Virus record (IMG/VR): IMGVR_UViG_3300027114_000007
Span: 1-31,597 of that record
Source of the DNA: a virus
Direction: 5' to 3' (one strand)
DNA: 31,597 bases
A program made the position numbers and the translations under genes. The first letter of the stretch is position 1. Every line of letters starts with the position of its first letter. The notes under the pieces are model-generated. The model was not told the origin of the DNA. It worked only from the letters and a program-made list of their open reading frames with translations, and did no database searches. Below, one piece after another: positions 1-7,550 of the stretch.

Positions 1-1188
1 AATATGTTCCACGATATGTATGTCACCGCTAAAAGAGCTAGAACCCAACGGGCTATTTTTTGTGGCTGGTGGCGCAATGAACTCTATAGCCTAGATCCCG
101 AAGGTCAAACCTACAAAGTGTATTGGGATGGCAAGCTCACAGGCGAAGAAAAAGAATGGGTACGGGATATTAAGAAGCTGTACGACTTTGAAATCAATAG
201 CCGTCAAATAGCCTGGTGGCGTTGGAAGCTCTATGAAGGCATTAAGGATGACAGCTTAATGTACCAGGAGTTCCCACCGACCGAGGACTACGCTTTCGTG
301 ATGACGGGAACTTCTTTCTTTTCTAATGCAAGGTGTACAGATGCCGTCAAAAAGATTAAGCGAATGGATTGTGAATACTTTAGATACAGCTTTGGAGTTA
401 ACTTCCAAGATACTGAAGTCCTTAAATCCACAGAAAGATTGGCTACACTCAAAGTTTGGGAGCAGCCTGTTGATACTGCTTACTATGTTATTGGCGCTGA
501 TCCCGCTTACGGCAGTTCTGATTGGGCTGATCGCTTCTGTATTCAAGTTTATCGGGTATATGCTGATGGGCTGGAGCAAGTAGCTTCCTTTGCAACTTCG
601 GAACTAAACACTTACCAGTTTGCTTGGATCATTGCCCACTTAGCGGGTGCATACAAAAACTCGACCCTAAACCTTGAAGTGAACGGTCCAGGTCAAGCCG
701 TGATTAACGAACTTAAGAATTTAAGACGACAGGCTGCCAACATGGGTAGCGCATTGGGCAAAGACCTGATGGATGTGTACGCCAATATGCAAAACTACAT
801 TTGGCGCAGAAATGACACCTTGGGCGGAATATCCAACAGCATTGGCTGGCTGACTACGGCAGCGACTAAGGAACGGATGCTCACCTACATGAAAGATTAC
901 TTTGAGCGTGGCATGATGGACATTTACGACATGGACACCATTGAAGAAATGAAAACCATGGTGCGTGATGGTGGCTCAATCATGGCTTCTGGGCGTAATA
1001 AAGATGACCGAGTAATTGCTTCAGCCTTAGCGTGTGCAGCTTACGCAGAGCAAGTACAACCTAGGCTAATAGCCCAAAAGATTACCCGCAATATCTCACG
1101 GGTGCAAGACGACTTTACTCCAGAACAATTAACCGTTGGGCGTAATGTATCGGATTACTTAAAACGCATTGGGGTGTATGGACAATGA
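1..1188 (+). CDS. terL: Terminase large subunit, C-terminal part (5' partial)
   Basis: Open from the window edge; the first ATG at 4 is probably internal, because the N-terminal ATPase (Walker A/B) is missing and lies outside the window. About 395 residues remain. The C-terminal RNase H-like nuclease is seen as a beta-strand with an acidic residue, IGADPAYG (Asp codon at 499-501), and a late acidic pair in KDDRVIASALA near residue 335, the usual layout of large terminase nucleases. The protein would cut concatemeric phage DNA and, with the portal, power its packaging into the prohead. It overlaps the next gene by 4 nt (ATGA), and the portal gene is two genes downstream. The family call rests on motifs plus context; the exact terminase subfamily cannot be given without the ATPase half. 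Confidence 0.88.
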   Translation, partial: NMFHDMYVTAKRARTQRAIFCGWWRNELYSLDPEGQTYKVYWDGKLTGEEKEWVRDIKKLYDFEINSRQIAWWRWKLYEGIKDDSLMYQEFPPTEDYAFVMTGTSFFSNARCTDAVKKIKRMDCEYFRYSFGVNFQDTEVLKSTERLATLKVWEQPVDTAYYVIGADPAYGSSDWADRFCIQVYRVYADGLEQVASFATSELNTYQFAWIIAHLAGAYKNSTLNLEVNGPGQAVINELKNLRRQAANMGSALGKDLMDVYANMQNYIWRRNDTLGGISNSIGWLTTAATKERMLTYMKDYFERGMMDIYDMDTIEEMKTMVRDGGSIMASGRNKDDRVIASALACAAYAEQVQPRLIAQKITRNISRVQDDFTPEQLTVGRNVSDYLKRIGVYGQ

Positions 1189-1580
1189 AACCCACGATTC
1201 CAAAGCGTGATTTAAAAATTATCATGCACCGATTTTTGTCAGACAAAGATCGAGGAATTAGTATTCCTTTGTTTTCGGATTTGTGTGGCGTATCCATTAA
1301 CCAGATACGGGATGTGTTTTTAAACAACACCGAACCCTTGAGTGAGTATGTGCAAAGGCGGGTTAGCAAAGCGTACAACGAGTGGAAAGATGGCGAAGTT
1401 GCCATTATGCAAAACCGAGATACCAGCAAGTTTGTGCAGTACCGCAAAGAATCCAAGCCAGCTTTAGAGAAAGTAACCAAGTTGCAAGTGGTTAATGGAG
1501 AGATTAAGATTAAGTTAGGTATTAATAAGAAGTATGATTATTCAGATAGTACATTAGATGAACAGTTAGGAAGGGGATGA
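1185..1580 (+). CDS. Conserved phage protein with possible helix-turn-helix
   Basis: 131 residues, starting in a 4-nt ATGA overlap with the terminase gene, so translation is probably coupled. Residues about 20-65 (IPLFSDLCGVSINQIRDVF, then EYVQRRVSKAYNEW) look like a helix-turn-helix: a 'DLCGVSINQIRDVF' segment has the spacing of a recognition helix pair. The C-terminal third is lysine-rich. It lies between terminase and portal, where some phages keep packaging-associated DNA-binding proteins, so a DNA-recognition role in packaging is possible but is inference. I do not recognise a named family, and it is not clearly a small terminase. Confidence 0.7.
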   Translation: MKPTIPKRDLKIIMHRFLSDKDRGISIPLFSDLCGVSINQIRDVFLNNTEPLSEYVQRRVSKAYNEWKDGEVAIMQNRDTSKFVQYRKESKPALEKVTKLQVVNGEIKIKLGINKKYDYSDSTLDEQLGRG

Positions 1581-1581
1581 T

Positions 1582-2136
1582 ATGGCTGTAAAAAATGATT
1601 ACAAATGCCCAACACACGGGTACTTTGAAAGCAACAAGGCAAAATGCCCAATGAAAGGATGTCAAGATGAAGTTTTTATCGTTTTTCTCCAAGCTCCAGC
1701 AATGCTTTCAGCAAAAACTCGGTTTACCGACAAGTCAACCAAGCAACTTGCCATCGAGTTTGATATGTCAAACATCAAAACCACCAGAGAAGGCGAAAAC
1801 CAAAGCGGATACCTTACCCGTAAAAACAAGTTCTCCGAAAAAGAATACGCAGAAGTCGAAAAGTACGCTACCCGCAAAAGAGGTAACAAGGACAAGCTCA
1901 AACCTGAATCGATCCCGCAAGCGCAGCCAAAAGAAGCCCGCCCTGGTGATGCAGCGATCTGGGGTGGCGGATTCCAAGGACTAAATATGCAATCCCTACT
2001 TGCTGGTCGAGGTATTCAACCAGTACGGGATGAAGCGGTGGGCTTGACACCTTCTCAAGCTGGCATACAATCAGGACCTAGGGTTGATCCAAAATCTACT
2101 CTGCGTGATCCTGACAACTTAAAGATTAAGACATGA
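1582..2136 (+). CDS. Hypothetical protein with N-terminal zinc-ribbon-like motif
   Basis: 184 residues, starting 1 nt after the preceding stop and overlapping the portal gene by 4 nt. The N-terminus has a metal-site-like pattern, C-P-T-H (Cys9/His12) followed by C-P-M-K-G-C about ten residues later, suggesting a small zinc ribbon. The middle is basic (KRGNKDKLK) and the C-terminal half is low-complexity and Gly/Pro/Gln-rich (GGGFQGLNMQSLLAGRG), probably disordered. Its place between terminase and portal suggests a role in DNA packaging or head assembly, but function is unknown. Two other-frame ORFs in this stretch are shadows. Confidence 0.7.
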   Translation: MAVKNDYKCPTHGYFESNKAKCPMKGCQDEVFIVFLQAPAMLSAKTRFTDKSTKQLAIEFDMSNIKTTREGENQSGYLTRKNKFSEKEYAEVEKYATRKRGNKDKLKPESIPQAQPKEARPGDAAIWGGGFQGLNMQSLLAGRGIQPVRDEAVGLTPSQAGIQSGPRVDPKSTLRDPDNLKIKT

Positions 2137-3758
2137 GAATCCCATCAAACGCACAAGAACGAGAAGATTTTTATTTAGAAACCTTGCAAAAATGCTTGGT
2201 ATCCAAGGAGGAAAGGCGGGCGGATTACCATACCCTACGGGCGTATTACTTGTTTGGCGCTGGTCCAGAAGAACCACCAGCTTACTTTAATAAAATTAAT
2301 CCGCACCTTGACCAGCTTTCTTCTTTCTTGTATTCGGCAGACACTACTCGGTTTTCTATTCAGCTTGGTGCGTCAGTCAATCACATTGAACACCGCAAAA
2401 CACCATCTTTAACCAATGCCTTAAATGATGAGTGGCTAAATTCCAATGCCGACCAAGTGTTCTCGCAAGCCTTAAATTGGTCTTTGGTGTACAACACCAC
2501 TTATCTAAAGTTAGTGGTGAATAACGGCATACACCCGTACATGATTGAACCATCCTCCGTAGGCGTACTGCGGGAGGACACCCCTTATACAGACAGGCAA
2601 GAAGCCATCGTTCAGACCTATTACATTACTAAATCGGACCTCTACGCCCGTCTGTATTCCCATCCCAAGCGGGATGAACTAGTCAAGCGTGTTACGACTG
2701 GCTCTGGTCCACAAGATAGCGACATTCCTGATGCGGTCAATCGCATTGTTACAAGCCAAACCAACCCAACCATTTACGGTAATGTGAACATGGATTTGTA
2801 TGGCGAGATGCGCTATCAAGCCAGACTAGCCGAAGATACCGTTGAAATGCACGAATTATGGGTATGGAATGATGATATTGGTGACTATCAGGTGGTCACC
2901 ATTGCCCAGCCCAATGTGATTATTTACGATAGACCTGGCGAATCCTTGTTTATGAAGGGTGAATGTCCATTTATCCAGCTCTGTCCGAACCCTTTATACG
3001 ATTATTACTGGGGTGAATCGGAGTGCCAGAAGCTCATTTTGCTTCAATCCTTGCGCAATAACCGCATGACCGAGATTTTGGACTTGCTTAGTAAGCAAGT
3101 TAGCCCTCCTACAGCCCTGACAGGCTTTACGGGCATACTCGATGAGAAGAATTTTGCCTTAAATCGGGCGGGTGGACTGCTCGCTTCGGATATGCCCAAC
3201 GCTAAAGTGGATCGTTTAGCACCCAATTTGCCCAATGATTTGTTTGATATGCTGCGAGAAATTGATGCGATGTTTGCCGAGGTATCAGGAATCTCCAATG
3301 TTCTGTCTGGGCGTGGCGAATCAGGCGTTAGAAGTCAAGGTCATGCTAGCCAATTGGCACGATTAGGTAGCTCACGGGCTAAGAAACGGGCATTAATTAT
3401 TGAGGATGCGCTTGAAAAGGTCGCTACCATGTACCTCAAGCTCATGCAATTTTATGATCCTACCCATTACACCGATACTGAGGGTAATCCCTTTATTGCA
3501 GACCAATTTACACGGGATTTTGTGGTTAAGGTCGATGCCCATAGCAATAGCCCAATCTTTACCGAGGATTTAAAGAACTTAGCGTTTAACTTGTTTAAGG
3601 CGGGAGCAATTGACCAAGAAGCATTGCTTGATATGCTAGAACCTCCAATGAAGCAGTTGTTAAAAGATAAATTAAAGACTAAGATGGCAACAGGTGGTGG
3701 TGGAAGCCTACCCGCTTCTGCAACCTCAGGTGGTCCAAGTGAACCAATAGTGGGGTAA
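2133..3758 (+). CDS. Portal protein
   Basis: 541 residues, a usual size for podovirus portals. The protein would form the dodecameric ring at the unique capsid vertex through which DNA enters and leaves. Evidence is its position after terminase, the length, and features common to portals: an N-terminal helical region with LFGAGPEEPPAYFNKINPH, a mid-region linking strand and helix around residues 260-330 (GECPFIQLCPNPLYDYYWG), an Arg-rich segment with SGVRSQGHASQLARLGSSRA near residue 390-410 and a C-terminal helical tail ending in a Gly/Ser linker. It starts in a 4-nt overlap with the upstream gene. No active site is expected. An internal minus-strand ORF here is a shadow. Confidence 0.85.
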   Translation: MRIPSNAQEREDFYLETLQKCLVSKEERRADYHTLRAYYLFGAGPEEPPAYFNKINPHLDQLSSFLYSADTTRFSIQLGASVNHIEHRKTPSLTNALNDEWLNSNADQVFSQALNWSLVYNTTYLKLVVNNGIHPYMIEPSSVGVLREDTPYTDRQEAIVQTYYITKSDLYARLYSHPKRDELVKRVTTGSGPQDSDIPDAVNRIVTSQTNPTIYGNVNMDLYGEMRYQARLAEDTVEMHELWVWNDDIGDYQVVTIAQPNVIIYDRPGESLFMKGECPFIQLCPNPLYDYYWGESECQKLILLQSLRNNRMTEILDLLSKQVSPPTALTGFTGILDEKNFALNRAGGLLASDMPNAKVDRLAPNLPNDLFDMLREIDAMFAEVSGISNVLSGRGESGVRSQGHASQLARLGSSRAKKRALIIEDALEKVATMYLKLMQFYDPTHYTDTEGNPFIADQFTRDFVVKVDAHSNSPIFTEDLKNLAFNLFKAGAIDQEALLDMLEPPMKQLLKDKLKTKMATGGGGSLPASATSGGPSEPIVG

Positions 3759-3760
3759 AT

Positions 3761-3922
3761 ATGGAAAATCAACAGATACAACCAAGAGCCGATCAGCCGA
3801 TTGTGAGTACCGAATCCCTCAAGCGAGGTGATGCACCAGCCCAACTGCAATATCGGAATCAAGGATTTCAGAATTACTCTCGTTCACCTAGTACACGGGT
3901 GTACGGGCGTGATGTGCGTTAA
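3761..3922 (+). CDS. Small hypothetical protein (53 aa)
   Basis: An ATG 2 nt after the portal stop opens a 53-residue frame, ending at TAA 3920-3922. It begins MENQQIQPRADQPIVSTE and ends in a basic, aromatic tail (YSRSPSTRVYGRDVR). The upstream GGGGTAA within the portal stop region could serve as a ribosome site. The product is hydrophilic, without membrane segment or cysteine. It fills an otherwise empty gap in a densely coded operon, which is the main reason to call it. No family recognised. Confidence 0.55.
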   Translation: MENQQIQPRADQPIVSTESLKRGDAPAQLQYRNQGFQNYSRSPSTRVYGRDVR

Positions 3923-3927
3923 TTTTT

Positions 3928-3933
3928 AAGGAG
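3928..3933 (+). promoter_or_regulatory. Strong Shine-Dalgarno AAGGAG
   Basis: AAGGAG followed by a 6-nt spacer (ATTGAT) and ATG at 3940. It is a near-ideal ribosome binding site in front of a 14-codon frame, and is the reason for listing that micro-ORF. Confidence 0.6.
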
Positions 3934-3939
3934 ATTGAT

Positions 3940-3984
3940 ATGTACGGTAAGAAAATGAAGCGTGGTCGTAAAGCCTGTCGATAA
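3940..3984 (+). CDS. Possible 14-residue basic micro-ORF
   Basis: Reads MYGKKMKRGRKACR then TAA. It is supported only by the well-placed AAGGAG upstream and by a resemblance of its KKMKRGRK core to the basic tail of the small protein at 26256-26423 (SGRKMKR). It may be a real basic micropeptide, a leader peptide for the regulatory gap that follows, or the residue of a decayed gene. Confidence is low because a frame this short is easily open by chance. Confidence 0.35.
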   Translation: MYGKKMKRGRKACR

Positions 3985-4005
3985 GTTCCTTCACGGGATT
4001 TCCTC

Positions 4006-4034
4006 GGGTAGCGGGAATTAAAATACAGCTACCC
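4006..4034 (+). repeat. Inverted repeat GGGTAGC/GCTACCC
   Basis: Perfect 7-bp arms (4006-4012 and 4028-4034) with a 15-nt AT-rich loop. It could form an RNA hairpin after the head-gene group, but no run of T follows, so it does not look like a classical intrinsic terminator. It sits directly upstream of the TTGACA box at 4037. Confidence 0.5.
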
Positions 4035-4036
4035 AC

Positions 4037-4064
4037 TTGACAACTTATAGATTAGGTTTAATCT
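4037..4064 (+). promoter_or_regulatory. Candidate sigma70-type promoter
   Basis: A perfect -35 hexamer TTGACA (4037-4042), a 16-nt spacer and a weak -10 candidate TAATCT (4059-4064) that keeps the first T, second A and last T. It is in the largest intergenic gap of the plus-strand block (3985-4090) and would drive the scaffold/capsid genes starting at 4091. The -10 box is poor and overlaps a palindrome, so activity or host-factor control is inference. Confidence 0.45.
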
Positions 4065-4066
4065 AT
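4047..4066 (+). repeat. Inverted repeat overlapping candidate promoter
   Basis: Perfect 7-bp arms ATAGATT (4047-4053) and AATCTAT (4060-4066) around a 6-nt loop AGGTTT. It covers the spacer and -10 of the candidate promoter, so it could be an operator for a dimeric regulator or a small hairpin in the 5' leader. Confidence 0.5.
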
Positions 4067-4090
4067 GCAGTAATTTGATAGGAAAAATGT

Positions 4091-4576
4091 ATGGCTGTGC
4101 CACAACAAGACCTGATGAAAATGATTAAAAGCCAACGGGATGGAGCAACCCCAGGCGGAATGGTCGAAGTAAAAGATGAGGAAGCGGTGCTGTCCGATGT
4201 GACAACCCCACCCATGGCAGCTCCCATGTCAACACCCGAACCCAAGATGGGCAGTAAAGAATCCGCTATGTTGAATTTATCCATGGCGATGGATTTGCTC
4301 AATCAAAGTTTGCCTGGCATTGGTGTGAACTCTGCGGAAGGCAAGCGTGTCTTAGATGCAATCCGTGTGATTACAGGGATTCTTGGACCAAACAAAGAGC
4401 GTACCGATGAATTGCAACCGACTGAAATTTTAAATATGTTGCAAACTTTACCTCAAGCGGGTGGCGCAACACCTGAGAGTAAAGCAATGACCTCTGCGCC
4501 AGCGATTCCTGGCATGATGCCAACCCCGCCAGCAATGCCTAGCGGTGGCGGTATGCCATTACCTCAACCCATGTAA
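4091..4576 (+). CDS. Hypothetical head-region protein, Pro/Met-rich
   Basis: 161 residues. The ends are low-complexity: residues about 25-55 are Pro/Met/Thr-rich and the C-terminus (from about 125) is Pro/Gly/Met-rich (GMMPTPPAMPSGGGMP). Between them is a compact helical stretch (SAMLNLSMAMDLLNQSL, then GKRVLDAIRVITGILG). A helical core with disordered arms fits a scaffolding or capsid-assembly accessory, but the true scaffold is more likely the coiled-coil gene at 4792. The start is the second of two nearby ATGs; the one at 4087 is in another frame. Function unknown. Confidence 0.65.
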   Translation: MAVPQQDLMKMIKSQRDGATPGGMVEVKDEEAVLSDVTTPPMAAPMSTPEPKMGSKESAMLNLSMAMDLLNQSLPGIGVNSAEGKRVLDAIRVITGILGPNKERTDELQPTEILNMLQTLPQAGGATPESKAMTSAPAIPGMMPTPPAMPSGGGMPLPQPM

Positions 4577-4587
4577 AGGAAATTATT

Positions 4588-4773
4588 ATGGAACTGTTTA
4601 AACCCCGTGGTGCTTCTGCTCCTCGCAAACCAACCGACAACAACCAAAAGAACGGACAAGTAATCAATACTCCCCGTTATTCTCAATTTGGTGGCTTGTC
4701 TGCATCAAACAAAGCTGGCAGCAAAAACATGATGACCATGAGCCAGCCTGGTGATACCAAAAAAGTCATCTAA
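4588..4773 (+). CDS. Small hypothetical protein (61 aa)
   Basis: 61 residues, basic and hydrophilic, rich in Asn/Ser/Lys (DNNQKNGQVINTPRYSQFGG). A ribosome site AAGGAA lies in front of the ATG, and the gene sits 11 nt after its neighbour and 18 nt before the next one in the head-assembly operon. No membrane segment, no cysteines, probably disordered. Not recognised; a minor head component is possible from position alone. Confidence 0.55.
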   Translation: MELFKPRGASAPRKPTDNNQKNGQVINTPRYSQFGGLSASNKAGSKNMMTMSQPGDTKKVI

Positions 4774-4791
4774 CGAAAAAAGGGGATAAAG

Positions 4792-5322
4792 ATGAGCTTA
4801 GAAGATATTAGTTTAGAACAGCGGGATGAATTAGCCCTCTTGATGAAAGAGTTGGCTGAGAATCCTTCTACTCGTAAAGAAGCATTGCGTTTAACAAAAC
4901 GCTTGCGCCCAAACTTGCCCATACCTGAACTTGAAATCGAGGACTATACTGAGCAAAAAGTAAGCGCTGCTGAAGATCGTGTCATGCAATTGGAAGCCAA
5001 GCTGAAAGAAAAAGAAGCGTTGGAAGAATTGCAAAAGCGCAGAGATAGATTGATTAAAAAAGGTTTGGCTAGTTCGGATGATGATATTCAACAGATCGAG
5101 AAAATTATGCTTGAGAAGAACATATCAAACCACGAAACGGCTGCCGAGTATTTTGATTGGATGAAACAAGCTGCTGTGCCTACACCATCTGGCTACAACC
5201 CAAGTCCGTTAAAAGGTTTTGACCTGAATAACTATTGGAAAAATCCAGTACAAGGTGCTAGAAACGAAGCAGCAAAAGCATTGGCTGAATTGCGTAAAAA
5301 CACTCGACCAATTGGTATTTGA
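4792..5322 (+). CDS. Probable capsid scaffold protein
   Basis: 176 residues directly upstream of the major capsid gene, the usual place of a scaffold. The centre (about residues 50-115) is a charged heptad-like helix typical of coiled coils (EDRVMQLEAKLKEKEALEEL), and a short basic C-terminal helix (ARNEAAKALAELRKNTRP) resembles the capsid-binding tail of scaffolds. Scaffolds template prohead shell assembly and then leave or are degraded. A good AGGGG ribosome site precedes the start. The call is from architecture and position, not from a recognised family signature. Confidence 0.65.
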   Translation: MSLEDISLEQRDELALLMKELAENPSTRKEALRLTKRLRPNLPIPELEIEDYTEQKVSAAEDRVMQLEAKLKEKEALEELQKRRDRLIKKGLASSDDDIQQIEKIMLEKNISNHETAAEYFDWMKQAAVPTPSGYNPSPLKGFDLNNYWKNPVQGARNEAAKALAELRKNTRPIGI

Positions 5323-5369
5323 AGTTTGCAGTAATAGGGGATATTTAGATTTTTGTTTGGAGATAAACT

Positions 5370-6380
5370 ATGCCTATAGGCGGCGGTATTCTTCCAGCAG
5401 CGGGTACATCGCAATATAACGAACTTACTTATGTAACTCGTAGAGCGTTTATCCCCAAACTGGTCGTACAACTTTATAACAGCACACCCTTGATGGCTGC
5501 GTTGATTGCAAATAGTCAACAGGCTTCAGGTGGTGTATCCCAGGTAACTGTGCCAGTACAAGGCGCTCAGTTCGTTAACGCACAATGGTCTGATTACTCT
5601 GGTAGCTTTACGCAACCATCAGTACAGCAAGGTGCATACAACGCTGAGTTCAACCTTAAACTGATGATTGCTCCTGTACCATTCCTCGGGATGGAAGGTG
5701 CTGTACAGCAAGACTATGCAATTATTCCTCTCATTGAAGCTCGTATGAACGATGCAACCAATGTGATGATGGATGCAATGGCGACTGCTTTGTACACCAA
5801 CTACACGAACACTCAACAATTTATTGGTTTGCCAGGCGCAATTGACGATGGTACTAACATGGGTACATACGGTAACATTAACCGTAGCACCTATACTTGG
5901 TGGCAATCGAAGGTTTACAACGCTGGATCAGTCAACCCAACTCGTCAAAATATCCTTCAGTACATTTCTGGAACTGTTAAAAACGGTGCAGAAGTGCCTA
6001 CTTTTGGTGTTTGCGGATTTGGTACTTGGACACTATTGGCTCAAGACTATGTTGGTCAAGAGCAGTATGTGATTACCCCAGGTAGCGGTTTTGACAGCGA
6101 TACCAATGGACCACAAGCAGCTTTCCGTGCTTTGATGGTCGCTGGTGTACCTATTTATCCAGACCCTTATTGCCCAGAGGGTGTTGTCTATTTCATTAAC
6201 TCGAACTACTTGAGCTTGTATATTCACGATCAAGGTAGCTTTGTGTTTACTGGATTTGAAAGCACTTTACCAAACTGGCAGATTGGTTATGTTGGCGCTG
6301 TCTTGATGATTGCCGAATTGGTAAGCACCAAGCCGAAGTCAATGACCAGAGTGTCTGGCTACAACTCTATTTCTTTATAA
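5370..6380 (+). CDS. Major capsid protein
   Basis: 336 residues, matching HK97-fold capsid proteins in size. The N-terminal arm is followed by TRRAFIPKLVVQLYNSTPLM, a long helix/loop with Trp- and Gly-rich beta segments (SQVTVPVQGAQFVNAQW), and a C-terminal region with beta strands and a closing ALVS-type tail (GAVLMIAELVSTKPKSM), a pattern common to phage major capsid proteins. Good ribosome site GGAG at 5359-5362 with a 7-nt spacer. The gene follows portal and scaffold and precedes small decoration-like genes, which supports the call. No N-terminal prodomain needing cleavage is obvious. Confidence 0.85.
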   Translation: MPIGGGILPAAGTSQYNELTYVTRRAFIPKLVVQLYNSTPLMAALIANSQQASGGVSQVTVPVQGAQFVNAQWSDYSGSFTQPSVQQGAYNAEFNLKLMIAPVPFLGMEGAVQQDYAIIPLIEARMNDATNVMMDAMATALYTNYTNTQQFIGLPGAIDDGTNMGTYGNINRSTYTWWQSKVYNAGSVNPTRQNILQYISGTVKNGAEVPTFGVCGFGTWTLLAQDYVGQEQYVITPGSGFDSDTNGPQAAFRALMVAGVPIYPDPYCPEGVVYFINSNYLSLYIHDQGSFVFTGFESTLPNWQIGYVGAVLMIAELVSTKPKSMTRVSGYNSISL

Positions 6381-6392
6381 GGAGAACTAGTC

Positions 6393-6731
6393 ATGGCACT
6401 CGGCTTAAATAAAATCCTGATCTCAGGTAGCGCAACCAATACGCCTGGAGCTTATTGGCAACTTACAACCATTGATGCAACTACCGCTGGTACAACCGTT
6501 CCCGCTGGTACTTACATCATGTTTGCAACTGCTAATGTGATTATCCAAGCAGTATCGGCATATAACACAACTACAAGCACAGCAACCTACAGCAATGTGG
6601 GCGCTATTAATGTGGGTGGTGTTGTGATCTCCGATGGTGTAAATGTACGCTTGCTTGCTACAACTAACGCTACAGTAACCTTGGCTACTGTAAACGGTGG
6701 TGAAGCTGCTTCTGGCACTTACAACGATTAA
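6393..6731 (+). CDS. Small beta-rich structural protein, candidate head decoration
   Basis: 112 residues, dominated by Thr, Ala, Val and Gly, with alternating beta-strand patterns (TTIDATTAGTTVPAGTYIMF; NVRLLATTNATVTLATVNGG) and almost no charged residues. Immediately after the capsid gene with a strong ribosome site (AAGGAGAAC). Such small beta proteins after the capsid gene are often head decoration or cement proteins, but no family signature was recognised, so this is by position and composition. Confidence 0.6.
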   Translation: MALGLNKILISGSATNTPGAYWQLTTIDATTAGTTVPAGTYIMFATANVIIQAVSAYNTTTSTATYSNVGAINVGGVVISDGVNVRLLATTNATVTLATVNGGEAASGTYND

Positions 6732-6742
6732 GGAGAGAAACA

Positions 6743-7204
6743 ATGGCTAACCCCAACGCAGTAGGTAATCTTTACCTAAACAGTTTTGGATACGGCTTAA
6801 TTGGAAAATTAACTGCGCAATCCCTAGCAACAACGGGAACTGCGCAGATTAAGATTCCTCTCGTATCAGGCGGGTTAACCAACGGTGGTGCAACTGGCAA
6901 TTCTGGTGGGGTGATTATCCGTCAAGTCACGGTGCAAAACCCTTCTGGAACTGTTGCAAGTGCAGATATTGGTATTAGTATCTCTAGTGCTGGAAACATG
7001 GGAGCAGCCAATGTGGTTGTTGCCAATGTAACCTTAACGGCAGTAAGCGCTGCTGGCAAATACCAAGATTTAACTATTGCATATCCAGCGAACACCGTTG
7101 TTTCTGGCGCATCAACTCAAGCTCTATATGTAAATGTCAATACCGCTTCTGGTAATGCCAACACCGTAGATATTTGTGTGTTTGGACAAGTGGTGAGCTT
7201 CTAA
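6743..7204 (+). CDS. Small beta-rich structural protein, candidate decoration or head protein
   Basis: 153 residues, again beta-rich and Gly/Ala/Ser/Val/Asn-rich (GTAQIKIPLVSGGLTNGG, SADIGISISSAGNMG), with very few charges. Preceded by AAGGAGAG. Composition is close to that of the previous gene, but no clear sequence repeat between the two was seen. The stop shares one base with the next start (TAATG). A decoration, spike or head-tail accessory protein is plausible; which one cannot be decided here. Confidence 0.6.
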   Translation: MANPNAVGNLYLNSFGYGLIGKLTAQSLATTGTAQIKIPLVSGGLTNGGATGNSGGVIIRQVTVQNPSGTVASADIGISISSAGNMGAANVVVANVTLTAVSAAGKYQDLTIAYPANTVVSGASTQALYVNVNTASGNANTVDICVFGQVVSF

Positions 7205-7536
7205 TGATTTATGTAACCAATAACTCCGACCAAGACCTAAGAGATGGCTTCGGTGGAGTATTTTATGACTTTAAAAAGGGTGCAACTGTAGAGATTTCAG
7301 AGGAAGCTGCCCGTCATATTTTTGGTTACGGTAAAGAAGATAAGACCACCCACTTGGCTAGATTGGGTTGGATAAAAACCGCTAATGATTTTCAAGAAGG
7401 TTTGGATCGTTTAGCAAAATGGGATTTATCTACTCAAGCGCCTAAAAAGAACCAATCGTTATCCCCGTTGGTGGAAAGAGTACCCCTACCTTCCCAAAAG
7501 AGGGCGGGGGGAAAAGTCCTCTCGGTGGCAGCATGA
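7204..7536 (+). CDS. Conserved phage structural-region protein
   Basis: 110 residues. The start at 7204 was chosen because ATG overlaps the upstream TAA by one base (TAATG); an earlier in-frame start at 7174 would lie inside the neighbouring gene. The N-terminal half reads like a small beta domain (IYVTNNSDQDLRDGF, FKKGATVEISEEAARHIFGYG) followed by LARLGW, a pattern I know from small proteins between capsid and adaptor genes in many aquatic phages. The last 35 residues are basic and disordered. Exact role unknown; a head-completion or connector accessory is possible. Confidence 0.6.
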   Translation: MIYVTNNSDQDLRDGFGGVFYDFKKGATVEISEEAARHIFGYGKEDKTTHLARLGWIKTANDFQEGLDRLAKWDLSTQAPKKNQSLSPLVERVPLPSQKRAGGKVLSVAA

Positions 7537-7550
7537 CTTATGGAGTTTAA

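Noticed and set aside
1667-1984. 105-codon alternative plus-strand frame
   Set aside because: Lies wholly inside the 184-aa gene at 1582, which has coupled starts at both ends and a zinc-ribbon-like motif; the alternative is Ser/Lys low-complexity.
4006-4034. Intrinsic terminator after the portal-region genes
   Set aside because: The hairpin arms are good, but the loop is long and no T-run follows, so I list it only as an inverted repeat.
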